The translations under genes and the position numbers were made by a program. From Catellatospora tritici (GTDB lineage Bacteria > Actinomycetota > Actinomycetes > Mycobacteriales > Micromonosporaceae): DNA of 64,000 nt. Below are positions 49,750 through 58,934 of this stretch, in pieces. Position 1 is the first letter of the stretch. Each line of letters opens with the position of its first letter. The stretch lies in NCBI RefSeq assembly GCF_019083965.1, contig NZ_JAHRCY010000031.1:27469-91468 (forward strand). Reading direction: 5' to 3'. The notes beneath the pieces were generated by a model. It made no database searches and had not been told where the DNA came from. It saw only the letters and a program-made list of their open reading frames with translations.

Positions 49750-52101
49750 GTGCGCACCATCCCGTCCCGACGGACCAGCGCGGCGTGCGCGGTCCTCGGT
49801 GCGCTGGTCCTGCTCGCGACCGTGGCCAGCGTCCCGGCCCCGGCTCGGGCCGAAGCCGCGACACTGGCGGCGACCACGTACACCAACCCGGTCAGCGCCG
49901 GGGTGGTCGACAGCCTGCCCGACCCGGCCATGATCCGGGCCAAGGACGGCACCTGGTACGCCTACGGCACCACCAACCCGGTCCGGCTGCTCGCGGGCGA
50001 CTCGGTCGAGCACATCCTGCCGGTGCTGACCTCCCCCGACATGGTGACCTGGACCTACGCCGGGGACGTGTTCTCCTTCGCCGGACGGCCGAGCTGGTGG
50101 CCCAGCGGCACCCGGCCGTGGGCGCCCGACATCCGCTACGTCGACGGCAACTACCACCTGACCTACTCGCTGTCCGGCGGCGGCATCGCGCTGGCCACCG
50201 CGCCGACGCCGACCGGGCCGTGGACCGACCGCAGCCTGGTCGTGACCGCCGGGAGCAGCGGCTGCCCGAGCGGCACGATCGACCAGGCGATGTACACCGA
50301 CATCAACGGCGACCGCTACCTGTACTGGGGCAGCTACGACACCATCTGCGTGTCCCGGCTCAACACCGCGGGCACCGCGCTGACCGGGGCGGTCACGCAG
50401 GTCGCGCGCGGCCGCCGGATGGAGGGCGGCTTCGTGGTCCGCCGCGACGGCATGTACTACCTGTTCTACTCCGACGCGGGCTGCTGCGACGGAGCCTTCA
50501 GCGGGTACGCCGTGAAGGTCGGCCGGGCGAGCAGCCCGCTCGGCCCGTTCACCACCCCCAGCGGGGTCAACCTGATGGACCTGACCAGCAAGGATGGCAT
50601 CGTCGTGGCGGCCACCGGCAACGGGCTCGTCGGGCCCGGCCACAACGCCATCGCCACCGACCTGTCCGGGCAGGACTGGCTGGTGTACCACGCGATCCGG
50701 TCGGGCAACCCGGACTTCCCGCCGGTCACCAATCCGTGGGGCGGCACCATGAACAACCTCAGCCGACGGCCCCTGCTGATCGACCGTCTCGACTGGATCA
50801 ACGGCTGGCCCGTGGTCCGCGCCGGAGCGGGCCCGTCCAACAGCGCGCAGCCCGCCCCGGTCACCACCTGGACCGTGGGCAGCGGCTTCAACTCCGGTTC
50901 GCTGTCGGGCTGGAGCGGCGGCTGGAGCCTCGCGTCCGAGACCGACGCGCACGGCTACCTGTCGTACGCGGGGACCGGCACGTCGTACCAGCTCAGCGAC
51001 GCCTCGATCGGCGGGGACCTGCGGGTGGAGGCCGACCTGCGGCTCGGCACCGCCAACACCACCGGCGCGGTCGGCCTGGTGGTCAGCTACGTCGACGCGA
51101 ACAACAACGTCATCGCCTGGATCAACCGCGCCCAGCAGAAGCTGGTCGTCGAGGCCCGGGTGGCCGGGACGGTCACCGCGCTGTCGAGCGGGCTGCCCGC
51201 CACCTTCGACCACGACTCATGGCACAACCTGGCGGTGGAGCGGCGCGGCAGCACCCTGGTCGCCTGGGTGACGCCGGACCGGCTGCGCACCGCCGCCGCC
51301 ACGGTGACGATCACGCTGCCCGCCGGGACGCCCACCACCGGACGCATCGGCGCGGCGTCGACCGGTGGGGCCAGTGCCGCCGACAACCTCGGTGCCGTCG
51401 CCCTGTACCAGCCGGTCACCGCGCTGGTGCCGCAGCCGGTGCTGGGCGGGCTGCTCAGCGGATACAGCGACGAGTTCAACGGGTCCGGCGCGCCGCAGGC
51501 CGCCGACCCGAACTGGAGCTGGGTGCGCGGGCCCGCCTCGGGCGCCACCGAGTCCGGCGGCGCGCTGACCTGGCCCACCCAGGCGGGCGAGCTGTTCGAG
51601 GGGACCAACACCGCCTCGGTGCTGCTGCGCGACGCCCCGTCGGGCGACTTCGTGGTCGAGACGAAGGTGCAGTTCAACGGGACCTCAGGCAACCAGCAGG
51701 CGGGGATCGTGCTGTACGAGGGCGACGACCGCTACTTCAAACTGGCCCATTCGGTGCTGCCGCTCGCCCAGGGCGGCGGCGCGGTGCTGCACGTGACCGA
51801 GTTCGCCAAGGAGGGCCCGCGGCCCACCACCACCCCGCCGCAGGCGGTGGTCAACCGGCCGATGTTCGGCGGACCGGCGACGGGGACGGTGTGGCTGCGA
51901 CTGCTCTACCACTACGACGCGGCGAGCAACGAGCACGACGTGCGGATGGCCGCCAGCACCAACGGCAGCAGCTGGACCTGGGGCGGCACCTGGTCGCTGC
52001 CCCGGACGGCCGCGGTGCGCATCGGCCTGGTCTCGATGAACAAGACCGGCGCCACGGCCACCTTCGACTACCTGCGCACGTACGCGGTGACCAGCCTCTG
52101 A
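49750..52101 (+). CDS. Secreted family 43 glycoside hydrolase with C-terminal beta-sandwich domains
   Basis: 783 residues. Signal peptide about 1-37 (LVLLATVASVPAPARAEA). The five-blade GH43 domain is about 40-360: YTNPVSAGVVDSLPDPAMIRAKDGTWYAYG (catalytic Asp in LPDPAMI), WAPDIRYVDGNYHLTYSL and MEGGFVVRRDGMYYLFYS (acid Glu). Then a LamG/3-keto-glycosidase-like domain (about 375-560) and a second beta-sandwich (about 570-783, DUF1349-like: GDFVVETKVQFNGTSGNQQAGIVLYEGDDRYFKLAH). The likely substrates are arabinan or xylan side chains. Single gene, GTG start behind GGAGG. Confidence 0.9.
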   Translation: MRTIPSRRTSAACAVLGALVLLATVASVPAPARAEAATLAATTYTNPVSAGVVDSLPDPAMIRAKDGTWYAYGTTNPVRLLAGDSVEHILPVLTSPDMVTWTYAGDVFSFAGRPSWWPSGTRPWAPDIRYVDGNYHLTYSLSGGGIALATAPTPTGPWTDRSLVVTAGSSGCPSGTIDQAMYTDINGDRYLYWGSYDTICVSRLNTAGTALTGAVTQVARGRRMEGGFVVRRDGMYYLFYSDAGCCDGAFSGYAVKVGRASSPLGPFTTPSGVNLMDLTSKDGIVVAATGNGLVGPGHNAIATDLSGQDWLVYHAIRSGNPDFPPVTNPWGGTMNNLSRRPLLIDRLDWINGWPVVRAGAGPSNSAQPAPVTTWTVGSGFNSGSLSGWSGGWSLASETDAHGYLSYAGTGTSYQLSDASIGGDLRVEADLRLGTANTTGAVGLVVSYVDANNNVIAWINRAQQKLVVEARVAGTVTALSSGLPATFDHDSWHNLAVERRGSTLVAWVTPDRLRTAAATVTITLPAGTPTTGRIGAASTGGASAADNLGAVALYQPVTALVPQPVLGGLLSGYSDEFNGSGAPQAADPNWSWVRGPASGATESGGALTWPTQAGELFEGTNTASVLLRDAPSGDFVVETKVQFNGTSGNQQAGIVLYEGDDRYFKLAHSVLPLAQGGGAVLHVTEFAKEGPRPTTTPPQAVVNRPMFGGPATGTVWLRLLYHYDAASNEHDVRMAASTNGSSWTWGGTWSLPRTAAVRIGLVSMNKTGATATFDYLRTYAVTSL

Positions 52102-52166
52102 GCGGCACCGGTGGCCGCCCGCCCGCGCGGGCGGCCGCTGTCCGACCGGGATGGCACAGTGGTGTC

Positions 52167-52595
52167 GTGTTGGTGAGGATCCTCGGGCGGCACCTGCCCG
52201 GCACGGCGTGCGCGGACGTGGACGGCGTGCGGGTGGGGGTGCAGCGCGACCGCGAGGTCGAGCAGTCGGTGCCCGCCGACGGCGAGCAGGCCGTGTTCGA
52301 GTTCGACGTGAAAGTGGTCGACACGGCCGACGGCCGCGACTTCCGCGGCCCGTACGTGCACGGTCGGCGCGGCGAGCGCTTCCTCTACCTCGTGTGGACG
52401 CACGGTTCACCGCACGGGCCGGTCCCGTTCCGACGGGCGAAACTGCAGCTCGCGCCGGTGACCGAGCTGGCGTTCGAGCAGCCGTACGACCAGAGCGTGG
52501 TCACCGGCACGCTGCCGCTGACCGGCCGGGACGGCACCCCGGTGTGCGCGAGTGTCCGTCCGCCGTGGATCGAGTGGGCGGTCTCGTCCGGCTGA
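52167..52595 (+). CDS. DUF5990 family protein
   Basis: 142 residues. The pattern RILGRHLPGTACADVDGVRVGVQRDREVEQ, FDVKVVDTADGRDFRGPYVHGRRGERFLYLVW and FRRAKLQL matches the small DUF5990 family (beta-rich, cytosolic). Function unknown. Start GTG 52167 or GTG 52173. It is alone; the next gene has its own promoter. Confidence 0.88.
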   Translation: MLVRILGRHLPGTACADVDGVRVGVQRDREVEQSVPADGEQAVFEFDVKVVDTADGRDFRGPYVHGRRGERFLYLVWTHGSPHGPVPFRRAKLQLAPVTELAFEQPYDQSVVTGTLPLTGRDGTPVCASVRPPWIEWAVSSG

Positions 52596-52610
52596 AATAC
52601 CGGCCGACGC

Positions 52611-52635
52611 GGTTGAAGCCTTCCTCGCTGGGTAT
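52611..52635 (+). promoter_or_regulatory. SigB-like promoter GGTT-N15-GGGTAT
   Basis: GGTT (52611-52614) and GGGTAT (52630-52635) are 15 bases apart and lie 53 bases before the start of the repeat protein at 52689. Confidence 0.6.
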
Positions 52636-52688
52636 CGCAACCCCCGTCGGGTCGGAGCAGCGGCCCGGCACGACGAGGAGGTCCGCTC

Positions 52689-53105
52689 ATGGCTAGAAGC
52701 ACGAACGGAGTGCCCGCGGCGGCGGGCCAGGTGAAGCAGACTCTGGCCGACACCGGCCGGGTCGTCGCCGACCAGGCGGGCGAGGTCAAGCAGGCGCTGG
52801 CCGACTCGGGACGCGCGGTCGCCGCGCAGGCCGGGGAGATCAAGCAGGTCCTGGTCGACTCCGGCCGTACGGTCGCCGCCTCGGCGGGCGAAGTGAAGGA
52901 GCAGGTCGCCGCGACCGCGGCCCTGGCCAAGGACCGGGCGGGCGAGGTAGTGCACGCCCTGGCCGACCAGGTGCCCAGCGACCGGCAGCAGTGGGAGTCG
53001 ATGGCCCGCGAGGTGCGCGACAACGTGCGCCGCAACCCGGCTCCCTGGCTCGCCGGTGCCGCGATCGTCGGCTTCGTGTGGTGGCTGGGCCGCCGCTCGA
53101 AGTAG
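52689..53105 (+). CDS. Membrane-anchored protein with 18-residue repeats
   Basis: 138 residues. Four 18-residue repeats (15-32, 33-50, 51-68, 69-86) share the pattern VKQxLADxGRxVAxQAGE, giving an amphipathic helix. A conserved AGEVVHALADQVPSDRQQWES link leads to NVRRNPAPWLAGAAIVGFVWWLGRR, a C-terminal anchor helix. A second protein at 59386 shares this anchor. This fits a LEA-like or membrane-protecting stress protein; that is inference. GAGGAGG precedes ATG 52689. Confidence 0.75.
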   Translation: MARSTNGVPAAAGQVKQTLADTGRVVADQAGEVKQALADSGRAVAAQAGEIKQVLVDSGRTVAASAGEVKEQVAATAALAKDRAGEVVHALADQVPSDRQQWESMAREVRDNVRRNPAPWLAGAAIVGFVWWLGRRSK

Positions 53106-53117
53106 CCGGTCCCCTGA

Positions 53118-53148
53118 CCGCCCGCCCTCCGTGTCGGAGGGTGGGCGG
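53118..53148 (+). terminator. Hairpin after the 18-residue-repeat gene
   Basis: CCGCCCGCCCTCCG (53118-53131) pairs with CGGAGGGTGGGCGG (53135-53148), one G-T mismatch, loop 3 bases. Confidence 0.8.
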
Positions 53149-53153
53149 TCGCC

Positions 53154-53179
53154 GTTTCCGGGGTCGGTGTGCCGGGCAT
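53154..53179 (+). promoter_or_regulatory. SigB-like promoter GTTT-N16-GGGCAT
   Basis: GTTT (53154-53157) and GGGCAT (53174-53179), spacing 16, 35 bases before the Gsp17M-like start. Confidence 0.6.
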
Positions 53180-53214
53180 AGGCGGGTCAACGAGGAATGG
53201 ACGAGGAGGAACCA

Positions 53215-53712
53215 ATGACGCAGGCCGAGTGGACCGCCGACAGCCGCACCACCGGGCAGGTCGTCATCGCCACGTACGACAACTACGCCGCCGCCGAGCG
53301 GGCCGTGGACCACCTGTCCGGCCAGGGATTCCCGGTGGAGCGCACCGCGATCGCCGGGCGCGGGCTGACCCTGGTCGAGCAGGTCACCGGCCGTATGTCC
53401 CTGGCGCGGGCGGCGCTGCAGTCCGGGGTGTCCGGCGCGGTGATGGGTGCGCTGCTGGCGTGGCTGTTCGGGTTCTTCAACTGGGTGAGCCCGCTGATGT
53501 CGCTGCTGCTGCTGGTGTTGTACGGCCTGCTGTTCGGCGCGGTCGCCGGTGCCCTGATGGGGATGGCCGGGCATGTGCTGTCCGGCCGCCACCGCGACTT
53601 CGCGTCGGTGTCGGCGATGCAGGCCGAGCGCTACCAGATCCTGGTGGAGGCCGACGCCGCCGACGAGGCGATGCGCCTGCTGGAGTCGGGCGGCCTGGCC
53701 GGGCGGGCGTAA
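53215..53712 (+). CDS. General stress protein 17M-like membrane protein
   Basis: 165 residues. Residues about 10-60 have the Gsp17M/YflT ferredoxin-like start (VIATYDNYAAAERAVDHLSGQGFPVERTAIAGRGL). A Gly/Ala-rich membrane hairpin follows (about 68-118, ALQSGVSGAVMGALLAWLFGFF ... YGLLFGAVAGALMGMAG), then RYQILVEADAADEAMRLLES, like a second strand-helix half. The ATG at 53215 is chosen because GAGGAGGAACCA lies just before it. A probable SigB target. Confidence 0.85.
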   Translation: MTQAEWTADSRTTGQVVIATYDNYAAAERAVDHLSGQGFPVERTAIAGRGLTLVEQVTGRMSLARAALQSGVSGAVMGALLAWLFGFFNWVSPLMSLLLLVLYGLLFGAVAGALMGMAGHVLSGRHRDFASVSAMQAERYQILVEADAADEAMRLLESGGLAGRA

Positions 53713-53719
53713 CGCGATC

Positions 53720-53840
53720 GGGTGGAAGGGGGGGGGGGGGGAGTACGCCAGCCCCCCCACCACCCCCGCGCAAGGCGGGGAGTAACGGGTGGGGGGTGTG
53801 GGGGGGGGGCGGGCCCTCCCCCCCCCCCCCCTTCCACCCG
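53720..53840. terminator. Very long G-tract/C-tract hairpin between convergent genes
   Basis: GGGTGGAA followed by about 14 G (53720-53741) is mirrored by about 14 C and TTCCACCC (53818-53839), a perfect inverted repeat. The inner 75 bases hold further C- and G-runs that can pair. It separates convergent genes and can act as a bidirectional terminator; the G-runs may also fold as quadruplexes. Homopolymer lengths should be treated as uncertain. Confidence 0.75.
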
Positions 53841-53843
53841 TGC

Positions 53844-54680
53844 TCAGGCCTGGTAGTCAGTGGAGGCACTGACCTCGGCCCACTTCTCGGTCTCGGCCAG
53901 GCGGGCCTGCTCGGCGGTGCGGGCCGAACGTAGCGCGTCGGAGCCGAGCAGCAGCCGCCGCGGCGGGTCGTCGGAGGCCGCGAGTTCGAGCAGCGCCAGT
54001 GCCGCACGGGCGGGATCGCCCGGCTCGTTGCCCTGGTAGTCCTCCCGAAATTTGAGGAACCGCCCGACCGTGGCCTGGTAGTCCTCCCCCACCGGCGCGG
54101 TCGTCCGCCCCGCCCCGGCCGACCACCTGGTGCGGAACCCGCCGGGCTCCACGATGGTCACCTGCACGCCGAACGGCGCGACCTCGGCGGCCAGCACCTC
54201 GGAGAAGCCCTCCACCGCGAACTTCGCGGTCTGGTACGCCGCCAGTCCGGGCGTGCCGCCGACGCGACCGCCGATCGAGGACAGTTGCATGATGTGGCCG
54301 CCGCGCTGCCGTCGCAGCACCGGCAGAGCCGCCCTGGTCACGTTGACGACGCCGAACAGGTTCGTCTCGATCTGGGCGCGGAACTCCTCGTCCGGCGTCT
54401 CCTCGATCGACCCCGAGACGGCGTAGCCGGCGTTGTTGACGACGACGTCGAGTCCGCCGAACGCGTCGACGGCCGCCCGCACCGCGTCGTGGGCGGCGGC
54501 CGCGTCGGTGACGTCGAGGGCTACCGCGCGCACCTGGTCGCCGTACTTGGCGACCAGTTCGTCGAGCGAGTCGGGGCGCCGCGCGGTGGCGACGACGTTG
54601 TCGCCGTGCTCCAGCACCGCCTTGGCGAGCTCGTAGCCGAGGCCGCTGGAGGTTCCGGTGATCAGCCAGGTCCTGGCCAT
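53844..54680 (-). CDS. Short-chain dehydrogenase/reductase
   Basis: 278 residues. NAD(P) motif TGTSSGLGYELAKA (TGxxxGxG), NNAGYAVSGSIEE, catalytic Ser in QLSSIGGRVG and YQTAK (Tyr-x-x-x-Lys). This is the classical SDR type that reduces ketones. ATG 54680 has GGAGAG upstream. It is downstream of the TetR gene on the same strand (11-base gap), so probably TetR-controlled. Confidence 0.92.
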   Translation of the reverse strand: MARTWLITGTSSGLGYELAKAVLEHGDNVVATARRPDSLDELVAKYGDQVRAVALDVTDAAAAHDAVRAAVDAFGGLDVVVNNAGYAVSGSIEETPDEEFRAQIETNLFGVVNVTRAALPVLRRQRGGHIMQLSSIGGRVGGTPGLAAYQTAKFAVEGFSEVLAAEVAPFGVQVTIVEPGGFRTRWSAGAGRTTAPVGEDYQATVGRFLKFREDYQGNEPGDPARAALALLELAASDDPPRRLLLGSDALRSARTAEQARLAETEKWAEVSASTDYQA

Positions 54681-54691
54681 GATGTCTCTCC

Positions 54692-55318
54692 TCAGGTGGT
54701 CGAAGGCGGGTCGGGCGCGTGCACCCAGGTGGGCACCAGCTCGACGAGGTCGGCGATCAGTTCGGCGCGCGGTCGGCGTGGCTTGTCGACGAGCCACGCC
54801 GCGATGGCGGCGGCCAGGCCGTGGCCGAGGAAGCGGGCCGCCGTCGCGAGCTGTGCGGGCGGGGGGGGCGCGGCCATCGGCATCCGGTCGAAGTAGTAGG
54901 CGATGTTGTCGGCCAGCCGCTGCCCGAACCGCGCCAACGCGGTGCCGCCCTCGGTGGAGCCGAACACGGCGGCCAACTCCACCCGCTGCAGCTCGACCTG
55001 GTCAATGATGTCGCCCAGCACCAGCCGGGAGGCTTCCTCGCCGCTGGCCGTCCCGCGCAGCCGCGTCCGCAGATCCTGCTCGGGCAGCTGTTCCAGCGCC
55101 TGTTCGAGCACGTACACCGCCAACGCGCCGGTGGTGTCGAAGTGGGCGTAGAACGACGACCGGTTGAGTCCGGCCTCGGCCACGACCGCGCTCACCGCGA
55201 CCGGAGTGTCCGGGTCGCGGGCCGCGACAGCGGTGAACGCCGCCGCGAGCCTCGCCCGGGTCCGGATGGCGCGAGGGTCTCGGCTCTGCCCCGCCGCAGA
55301 CGTGGTCGCACTCCTCAT
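54692..55318 (-). CDS. TetR family regulator
   Basis: 208 residues. N-terminal helix-turn-helix (about 18-60: RTRARLAAAFTAVAARDPDTPVAVSAVVAEAGLNRSSFYAHFDTTGAL). The C-terminal helical ligand domain ends in LIADLVELVPTWV. It heads a unit with the SDR gene. The upstream 60 bases hold no clear operator. Confidence 0.9.
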   Translation of the reverse strand: MRSATTSAAGQSRDPRAIRTRARLAAAFTAVAARDPDTPVAVSAVVAEAGLNRSSFYAHFDTTGALAVYVLEQALEQLPEQDLRTRLRGTASGEEASRLVLGDIIDQVELQRVELAAVFGSTEGGTALARFGQRLADNIAYYFDRMPMAAPPPPAQLATAARFLGHGLAAAIAAWLVDKPRRPRAELIADLVELVPTWVHAPDPPSTT

Positions 55319-55381
55319 GCGGCCAGCGTAGCCAGGTCAGACGGACTTCACCAACAAATGTCGGAGAACTTTTGGGTGGCC

Positions 55382-56476
55382 TCAGTCGGCAGCGCTGTGG
55401 CCGGGCAGCCGTCCGCGCGCCACGGCCATCAGCCTGGCCGCCGCACCGGGCCGCTCGCGCAGCGGCGGGGACCCGTCCCCGGCCCCGTCGGCCATGCCGT
55501 CGAGCAGTTCGGCCAGCGCGTCCAGCGCGTCGGTGCGCGCCCGCCAGCCCAGGTCCGCCTCGGCGCGGCGGCACGACATCAGCGGGCTGCGCGCCGCGAG
55601 GCGGACCCAGCCGGGTTCGGTGGGCTGCAACCGCGCGGTCCAGGTCAGCGCGGCCGCACCCTGCAGCAGCAGCGGCGGTATGGGCACCGCCCAGCCGTGG
55701 AACCGGGCGCCCACGCTCTCGGCGTCCAGCACCGGCTCGGCGGCGATGTTGTACGGTCCCCGCGCCTGCGCCAGGATCGCCCGCGCGTACGCCTCGGCGA
55801 CGTCGTCGGCGTGCACCGCCTGGATCCGCAGCGACGGGCTGCTCGGCAGCAGCGGCAGGCGCCCCAGGCGCAGCAGCCCCAGCGGCGCGAACGGCCCGAT
55901 GAACAGCCGCGCGATCTCCGCCGCGGCGACCCGCTGGAACGCCAGCGCGTTGCGGATGCGCACGATGCGCATCTGCGGCTGCTCGGCCTCGACCACGTCC
56001 AGCATCGCCTCCACATCCGCCTTGTCCCGGCTGTACGTGGACCCGGGTACGCCGGTGGCGGGCCACACCTCGTCGACGCGCTTTTCCTTCGGCGCGGGCG
56101 CGTACGCGCCGACCGAGGAGGCCACCAGCAGCGTCGGCACCGAGGCCGCCACGGCCGCCGCGATGACGTTGGCGGTGCCCGTGACGTTGGTCTGCCTGAT
56201 CTGCGCCCGGTCGTGGCTCGGCTGGATCTGCCAGGCCAGGTGGATCACGGCAGCCGCCCCGGCGAACAGGTTGGTGAGGGACGCCGCCGCGTCGGGACTG
56301 CCCACGTCCAGCTTGTGCCAGCGCACCTGGTCGTACGGCCATCCGGCCGACGTCGACGGCCGGCGCCGCGCCACCCCGGTGATCTCATCGAACTCGTGCC
56401 CGTCCACCAACCGGCGCAGCACCGCGGTGCCGATGTTGCCGGTCGCCCCAACCACCACAACTCGCATATCTGCCAC
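55382..56476 (-). CDS. NAD-dependent epimerase/dehydratase family protein
   Basis: 364 residues. Rossmann motif VVVVGATGNIGTAVLRRL (GxxGxxG), VIHLAWQIQPSHD, SSVGAYAP and TYSRDKADVEAML (Tyr-x-x-x-Lys) mark an extended SDR. The C-terminal part (about 225-364) fits a sugar- or steroid-epimerase-like family. GTG 56476 or ATG 56467 is the start. Single gene, substrate unknown. Confidence 0.88.
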   Translation of the reverse strand: MADMRVVVVGATGNIGTAVLRRLVDGHEFDEITGVARRRPSTSAGWPYDQVRWHKLDVGSPDAAASLTNLFAGAAAVIHLAWQIQPSHDRAQIRQTNVTGTANVIAAAVAASVPTLLVASSVGAYAPAPKEKRVDEVWPATGVPGSTYSRDKADVEAMLDVVEAEQPQMRIVRIRNALAFQRVAAAEIARLFIGPFAPLGLLRLGRLPLLPSSPSLRIQAVHADDVAEAYARAILAQARGPYNIAAEPVLDAESVGARFHGWAVPIPPLLLQGAAALTWTARLQPTEPGWVRLAARSPLMSCRRAEADLGWRARTDALDALAELLDGMADGAGDGSPPLRERPGAAARLMAVARGRLPGHSAAD

Positions 56477-56629
56477 TTACCCACCAAACCGCGAAGTCAA
56501 CCATGCCCACCTGCGGTGACGCACGCCTCGCGGCGGCCCGGCACGCCACGAACACAACATCGCGGACGCCGGGTGTGCCACGCCGATCGCGGTTGATTAA
56601 GCCGGTCCGGGGTGCGGTATGTAGCGCCC

Positions 56630-57622
56630 ATGGCCGATCACCCCCAGCCGTCCCCGGCGTCGCCTCCCCCACCCGACGCGGGCCCGCGCAGCCCCGCCCA
56701 GTTCAGCCTGCGGTCCTGGTGGGCGGTACTGCGCCGGACGGCCCAGGAGGCCGACACCGACAGCCTCCAGGTCTGGGCGGCCGCGCTCACCTACTACGGC
56801 GTGCTGTCGCTGTTCCCCGGCATCCTGGTGCTGGTGGCCGTCGTCGGCCTGATCGACGACCGGCTCGTCAACGACGTGCTCACCGACGTCACCCCGATCA
56901 TGCCCGGGCCGGTCCGGGAGATCTTCACCGCCGCGCTCGACAACGTGCAGGCCAACGACGCCAAGGCGGGCGTCGCCGCGATCATCGGTCTGGCGGTGGC
57001 GATGTGGTCGGCCTCCGGCTACATCGACGGCTTCATGCAGGCGTCCAACGCCATCTACGACGTCCCGGAGGGCAGGCCGCTGTGGAAGCGACTGCCGATC
57101 CGACTCGCCGTCACCCTGGTCACCGGGGTGCTGCTGGTCCTGAGCATGCTCATCGTGGTGCTCAGCGGCCGACTGGCCGAAGCCCTCGGTGACGCGCTGA
57201 ACATACCCGGTCCGGCTGTGACCGCCTGGCAGGTCCTCAAGTGGCCGGTGCTGGTGGTGCTGATCGGACTGCTGTTCGGATTGCTGTACTGGGCCTCGCC
57301 CAACGCCCGGCAGGGCGGCTTCCGGTGGATCACCCCCGGCTGCGTGGTCGCGGTCGTGCTGTGGCTGGCCGCCTCGGCCGGGTTCGGCTTCTACGCGGCG
57401 CACTTCGGCACCTACGCCGCCACCTACGGCAGCCTCGGCGGCGTCGTGGTGTTCCTGATCTGGCTGTGGCTGTCCAACCTGGCCCTGCTACTGGGCGCGG
57501 AACTCGACGCCGAACTGGAACGCCAGCGCGCGATCGCCGCCGGGCACCCCGCGGATCAGGAACCCTACCTGCAGACCCGCGACGGCAAGGCCACGGACGT
57601 CGGCGACAAGCAGGGACTCTGA
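56630..57622 (+). CDS. YihY/BrkB family inner-membrane protein
   Basis: 330 residues with about six transmembrane helices. TYYGVLSLFPGILVLVAVVGL, LAVAMWSASGYIDGFMQASNAIYDVPEGRPLWKRLPIRLAVTLVTG and YGSLGGVVVFLIWLWLSNLALLLGAELDAELER are the YihY hallmarks. Role in the envelope is unclear (not RNase BN). ATG 56630 is chosen over the upstream in-frame codon. The Pro-rich N-terminus and the acidic tail are cytosolic. Confidence 0.92.
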   Translation: MADHPQPSPASPPPPDAGPRSPAQFSLRSWWAVLRRTAQEADTDSLQVWAAALTYYGVLSLFPGILVLVAVVGLIDDRLVNDVLTDVTPIMPGPVREIFTAALDNVQANDAKAGVAAIIGLAVAMWSASGYIDGFMQASNAIYDVPEGRPLWKRLPIRLAVTLVTGVLLVLSMLIVVLSGRLAEALGDALNIPGPAVTAWQVLKWPVLVVLIGLLFGLLYWASPNARQGGFRWITPGCVVAVVLWLAASAGFGFYAAHFGTYAATYGSLGGVVVFLIWLWLSNLALLLGAELDAELERQRAIAAGHPADQEPYLQTRDGKATDVGDKQGL

Positions 57623-57673
57623 CCCGGCACCGACTCCGCGTGATGCTCCACCAGGAGTGGGTATGGCCATGGC

Positions 57674-58915
57674 ATGACAACTACCGCCGTCCGTAGTGAT
57701 CCGTCCACGGAGCGGCCGCAGACGCCCGATGATTCTGCCGAGGACTCCCGGCACCTGAAGATCGCGATGGTCGCGCCGCCCTACTTCACCATCCCACCGA
57801 AAGGTTACGGCGGCATCGAGGCCGTCGTCGCGGACCTCAGCAACGCGCTGACCGCGGCGGGACACAAGGTCACCCTGATCGCCGCCGGAGCCAACGGCAC
57901 CCGGGCCGAGTTCCGGCCGGTGTGGGACGCCACGGTGCCCGAACGACTGGGCGAGCCGGGACCGGAGATCATCTATGCCGCAGAGGCACGCCGGGTCGTC
58001 GAGGCGCTCGCGGCCGAGGGCGCGGCCGACGTCGTACACGACCACACCTTCGCCGGGGTGCTCAATGCGCCCGCGTACGCGCAGCTGGGCCTGCCCACGA
58101 TCGCGACCATGCACGGCCCCGCCGACAGCGAGCTGCGCGGCTTCTACCGGGTGCTGGGCGACGACGTGCCGCTGGTGGCGATCAGCCACCGCCAACAGGC
58201 GCTCGCGCCCGAGCTGAGCTGGATCGACGTGGTGCACAACGGCCTGGACCCGGCCGCGTGGCCGTACCAGCCCTGCAAGGGCTCGTACGCGCTGTTCCTG
58301 GGCAGGTTCAGCCCGGACAAGGGCGCGCACACCGCGGTCCTGGCGGCGCGGGCCGCCGGGCTGCCGCTCATCCTCGCCGGAAAGTGCGCCGAGCCCGCCG
58401 AGCGCCGCTACTTCCGCGAGCAGGTCGAGCCGCTGCTCGGACCGTACGACCAGATGATCGGTCCCGCCGACGGCACCCGCAAGCGGGAGCTGTTCGCCAA
58501 TGCCCGCTGCCTGCTGTTCCCCATCCAGTGGGAGGAGCCGTTCGGCATGGTCATGATCGAGTCAATGATCTGCGGCACCCCAGTCGTCGCGCTGCGGGCC
58601 GGGGCGGTGCCCGAGGTCGTCTCGCACGGGGTCAGCGGACTGATCTGCGACGATCCCGAGCAGTTGCCGCAGGCGCTGCTCGAGGTGACCGGGCTCGACC
58701 CGGCCGACTGCCGCAGGCACGTCGTGCAGAACTTCAGCGCCGCGCACATGGCGCTCGGGTACGCCCGCGCGTACCGCCGCGCACTGGCGTCCCTGGAGGT
58801 GGTCCCGGCAGCCCAGCCGTCCGCGGCGCCCGCCAGACCGCGCCCCGCCCCGCTCGGCCTGCACCGCACGGGGTCGCCGCCGCGCCGGTCCGGGCAGGCA
58901 CCCGCCGCCCGGTGA
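57674..58915 (+). CDS. Glycosyltransferase family 4
   Basis: 413 residues, GT-B fold. N-terminal KIAMVAPPYFTIPPKGYGGIEAVVADLSNALTAAGHKVTLIAAG and TMHGPADSELRGFYRVLG bind the acceptor. C-terminal FLGRFSPDKGAHTAVLAARAAGLPLILAGKC, FPIQWEEPFGMVMIESMICGTPVVA (E-x7-E) bind the nucleotide sugar. The tail is Pro/Arg-rich. A GGGTAT lies 9 bases before the ATG, but without a good -35. Product unknown; a stress-related glycoconjugate is possible. Confidence 0.9.
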   Translation: MTTTAVRSDPSTERPQTPDDSAEDSRHLKIAMVAPPYFTIPPKGYGGIEAVVADLSNALTAAGHKVTLIAAGANGTRAEFRPVWDATVPERLGEPGPEIIYAAEARRVVEALAAEGAADVVHDHTFAGVLNAPAYAQLGLPTIATMHGPADSELRGFYRVLGDDVPLVAISHRQQALAPELSWIDVVHNGLDPAAWPYQPCKGSYALFLGRFSPDKGAHTAVLAARAAGLPLILAGKCAEPAERRYFREQVEPLLGPYDQMIGPADGTRKRELFANARCLLFPIQWEEPFGMVMIESMICGTPVVALRAGAVPEVVSHGVSGLICDDPEQLPQALLEVTGLDPADCRRHVVQNFSAAHMALGYARAYRRALASLEVVPAAQPSAAPARPRPAPLGLHRTGSPPRRSGQAPAAR

Positions 58916-58934
58916 CCGTTTACCCGTCCCATGC

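Noticed and set aside
56592..56620. GTTG...CGGTAT before the YihY gene as a SigB-like promoter
   Set aside because: The spacing is 19 bases and the -10 lacks GGG.
57640..57664. GGGTAT 9 bases before the glycosyltransferase ATG as a seventh SigB-like promoter
   Set aside because: The 4-mers at spacing 14-16 (TGAT, GTGA, CGTG) do not fit GNNT, so support is too weak.
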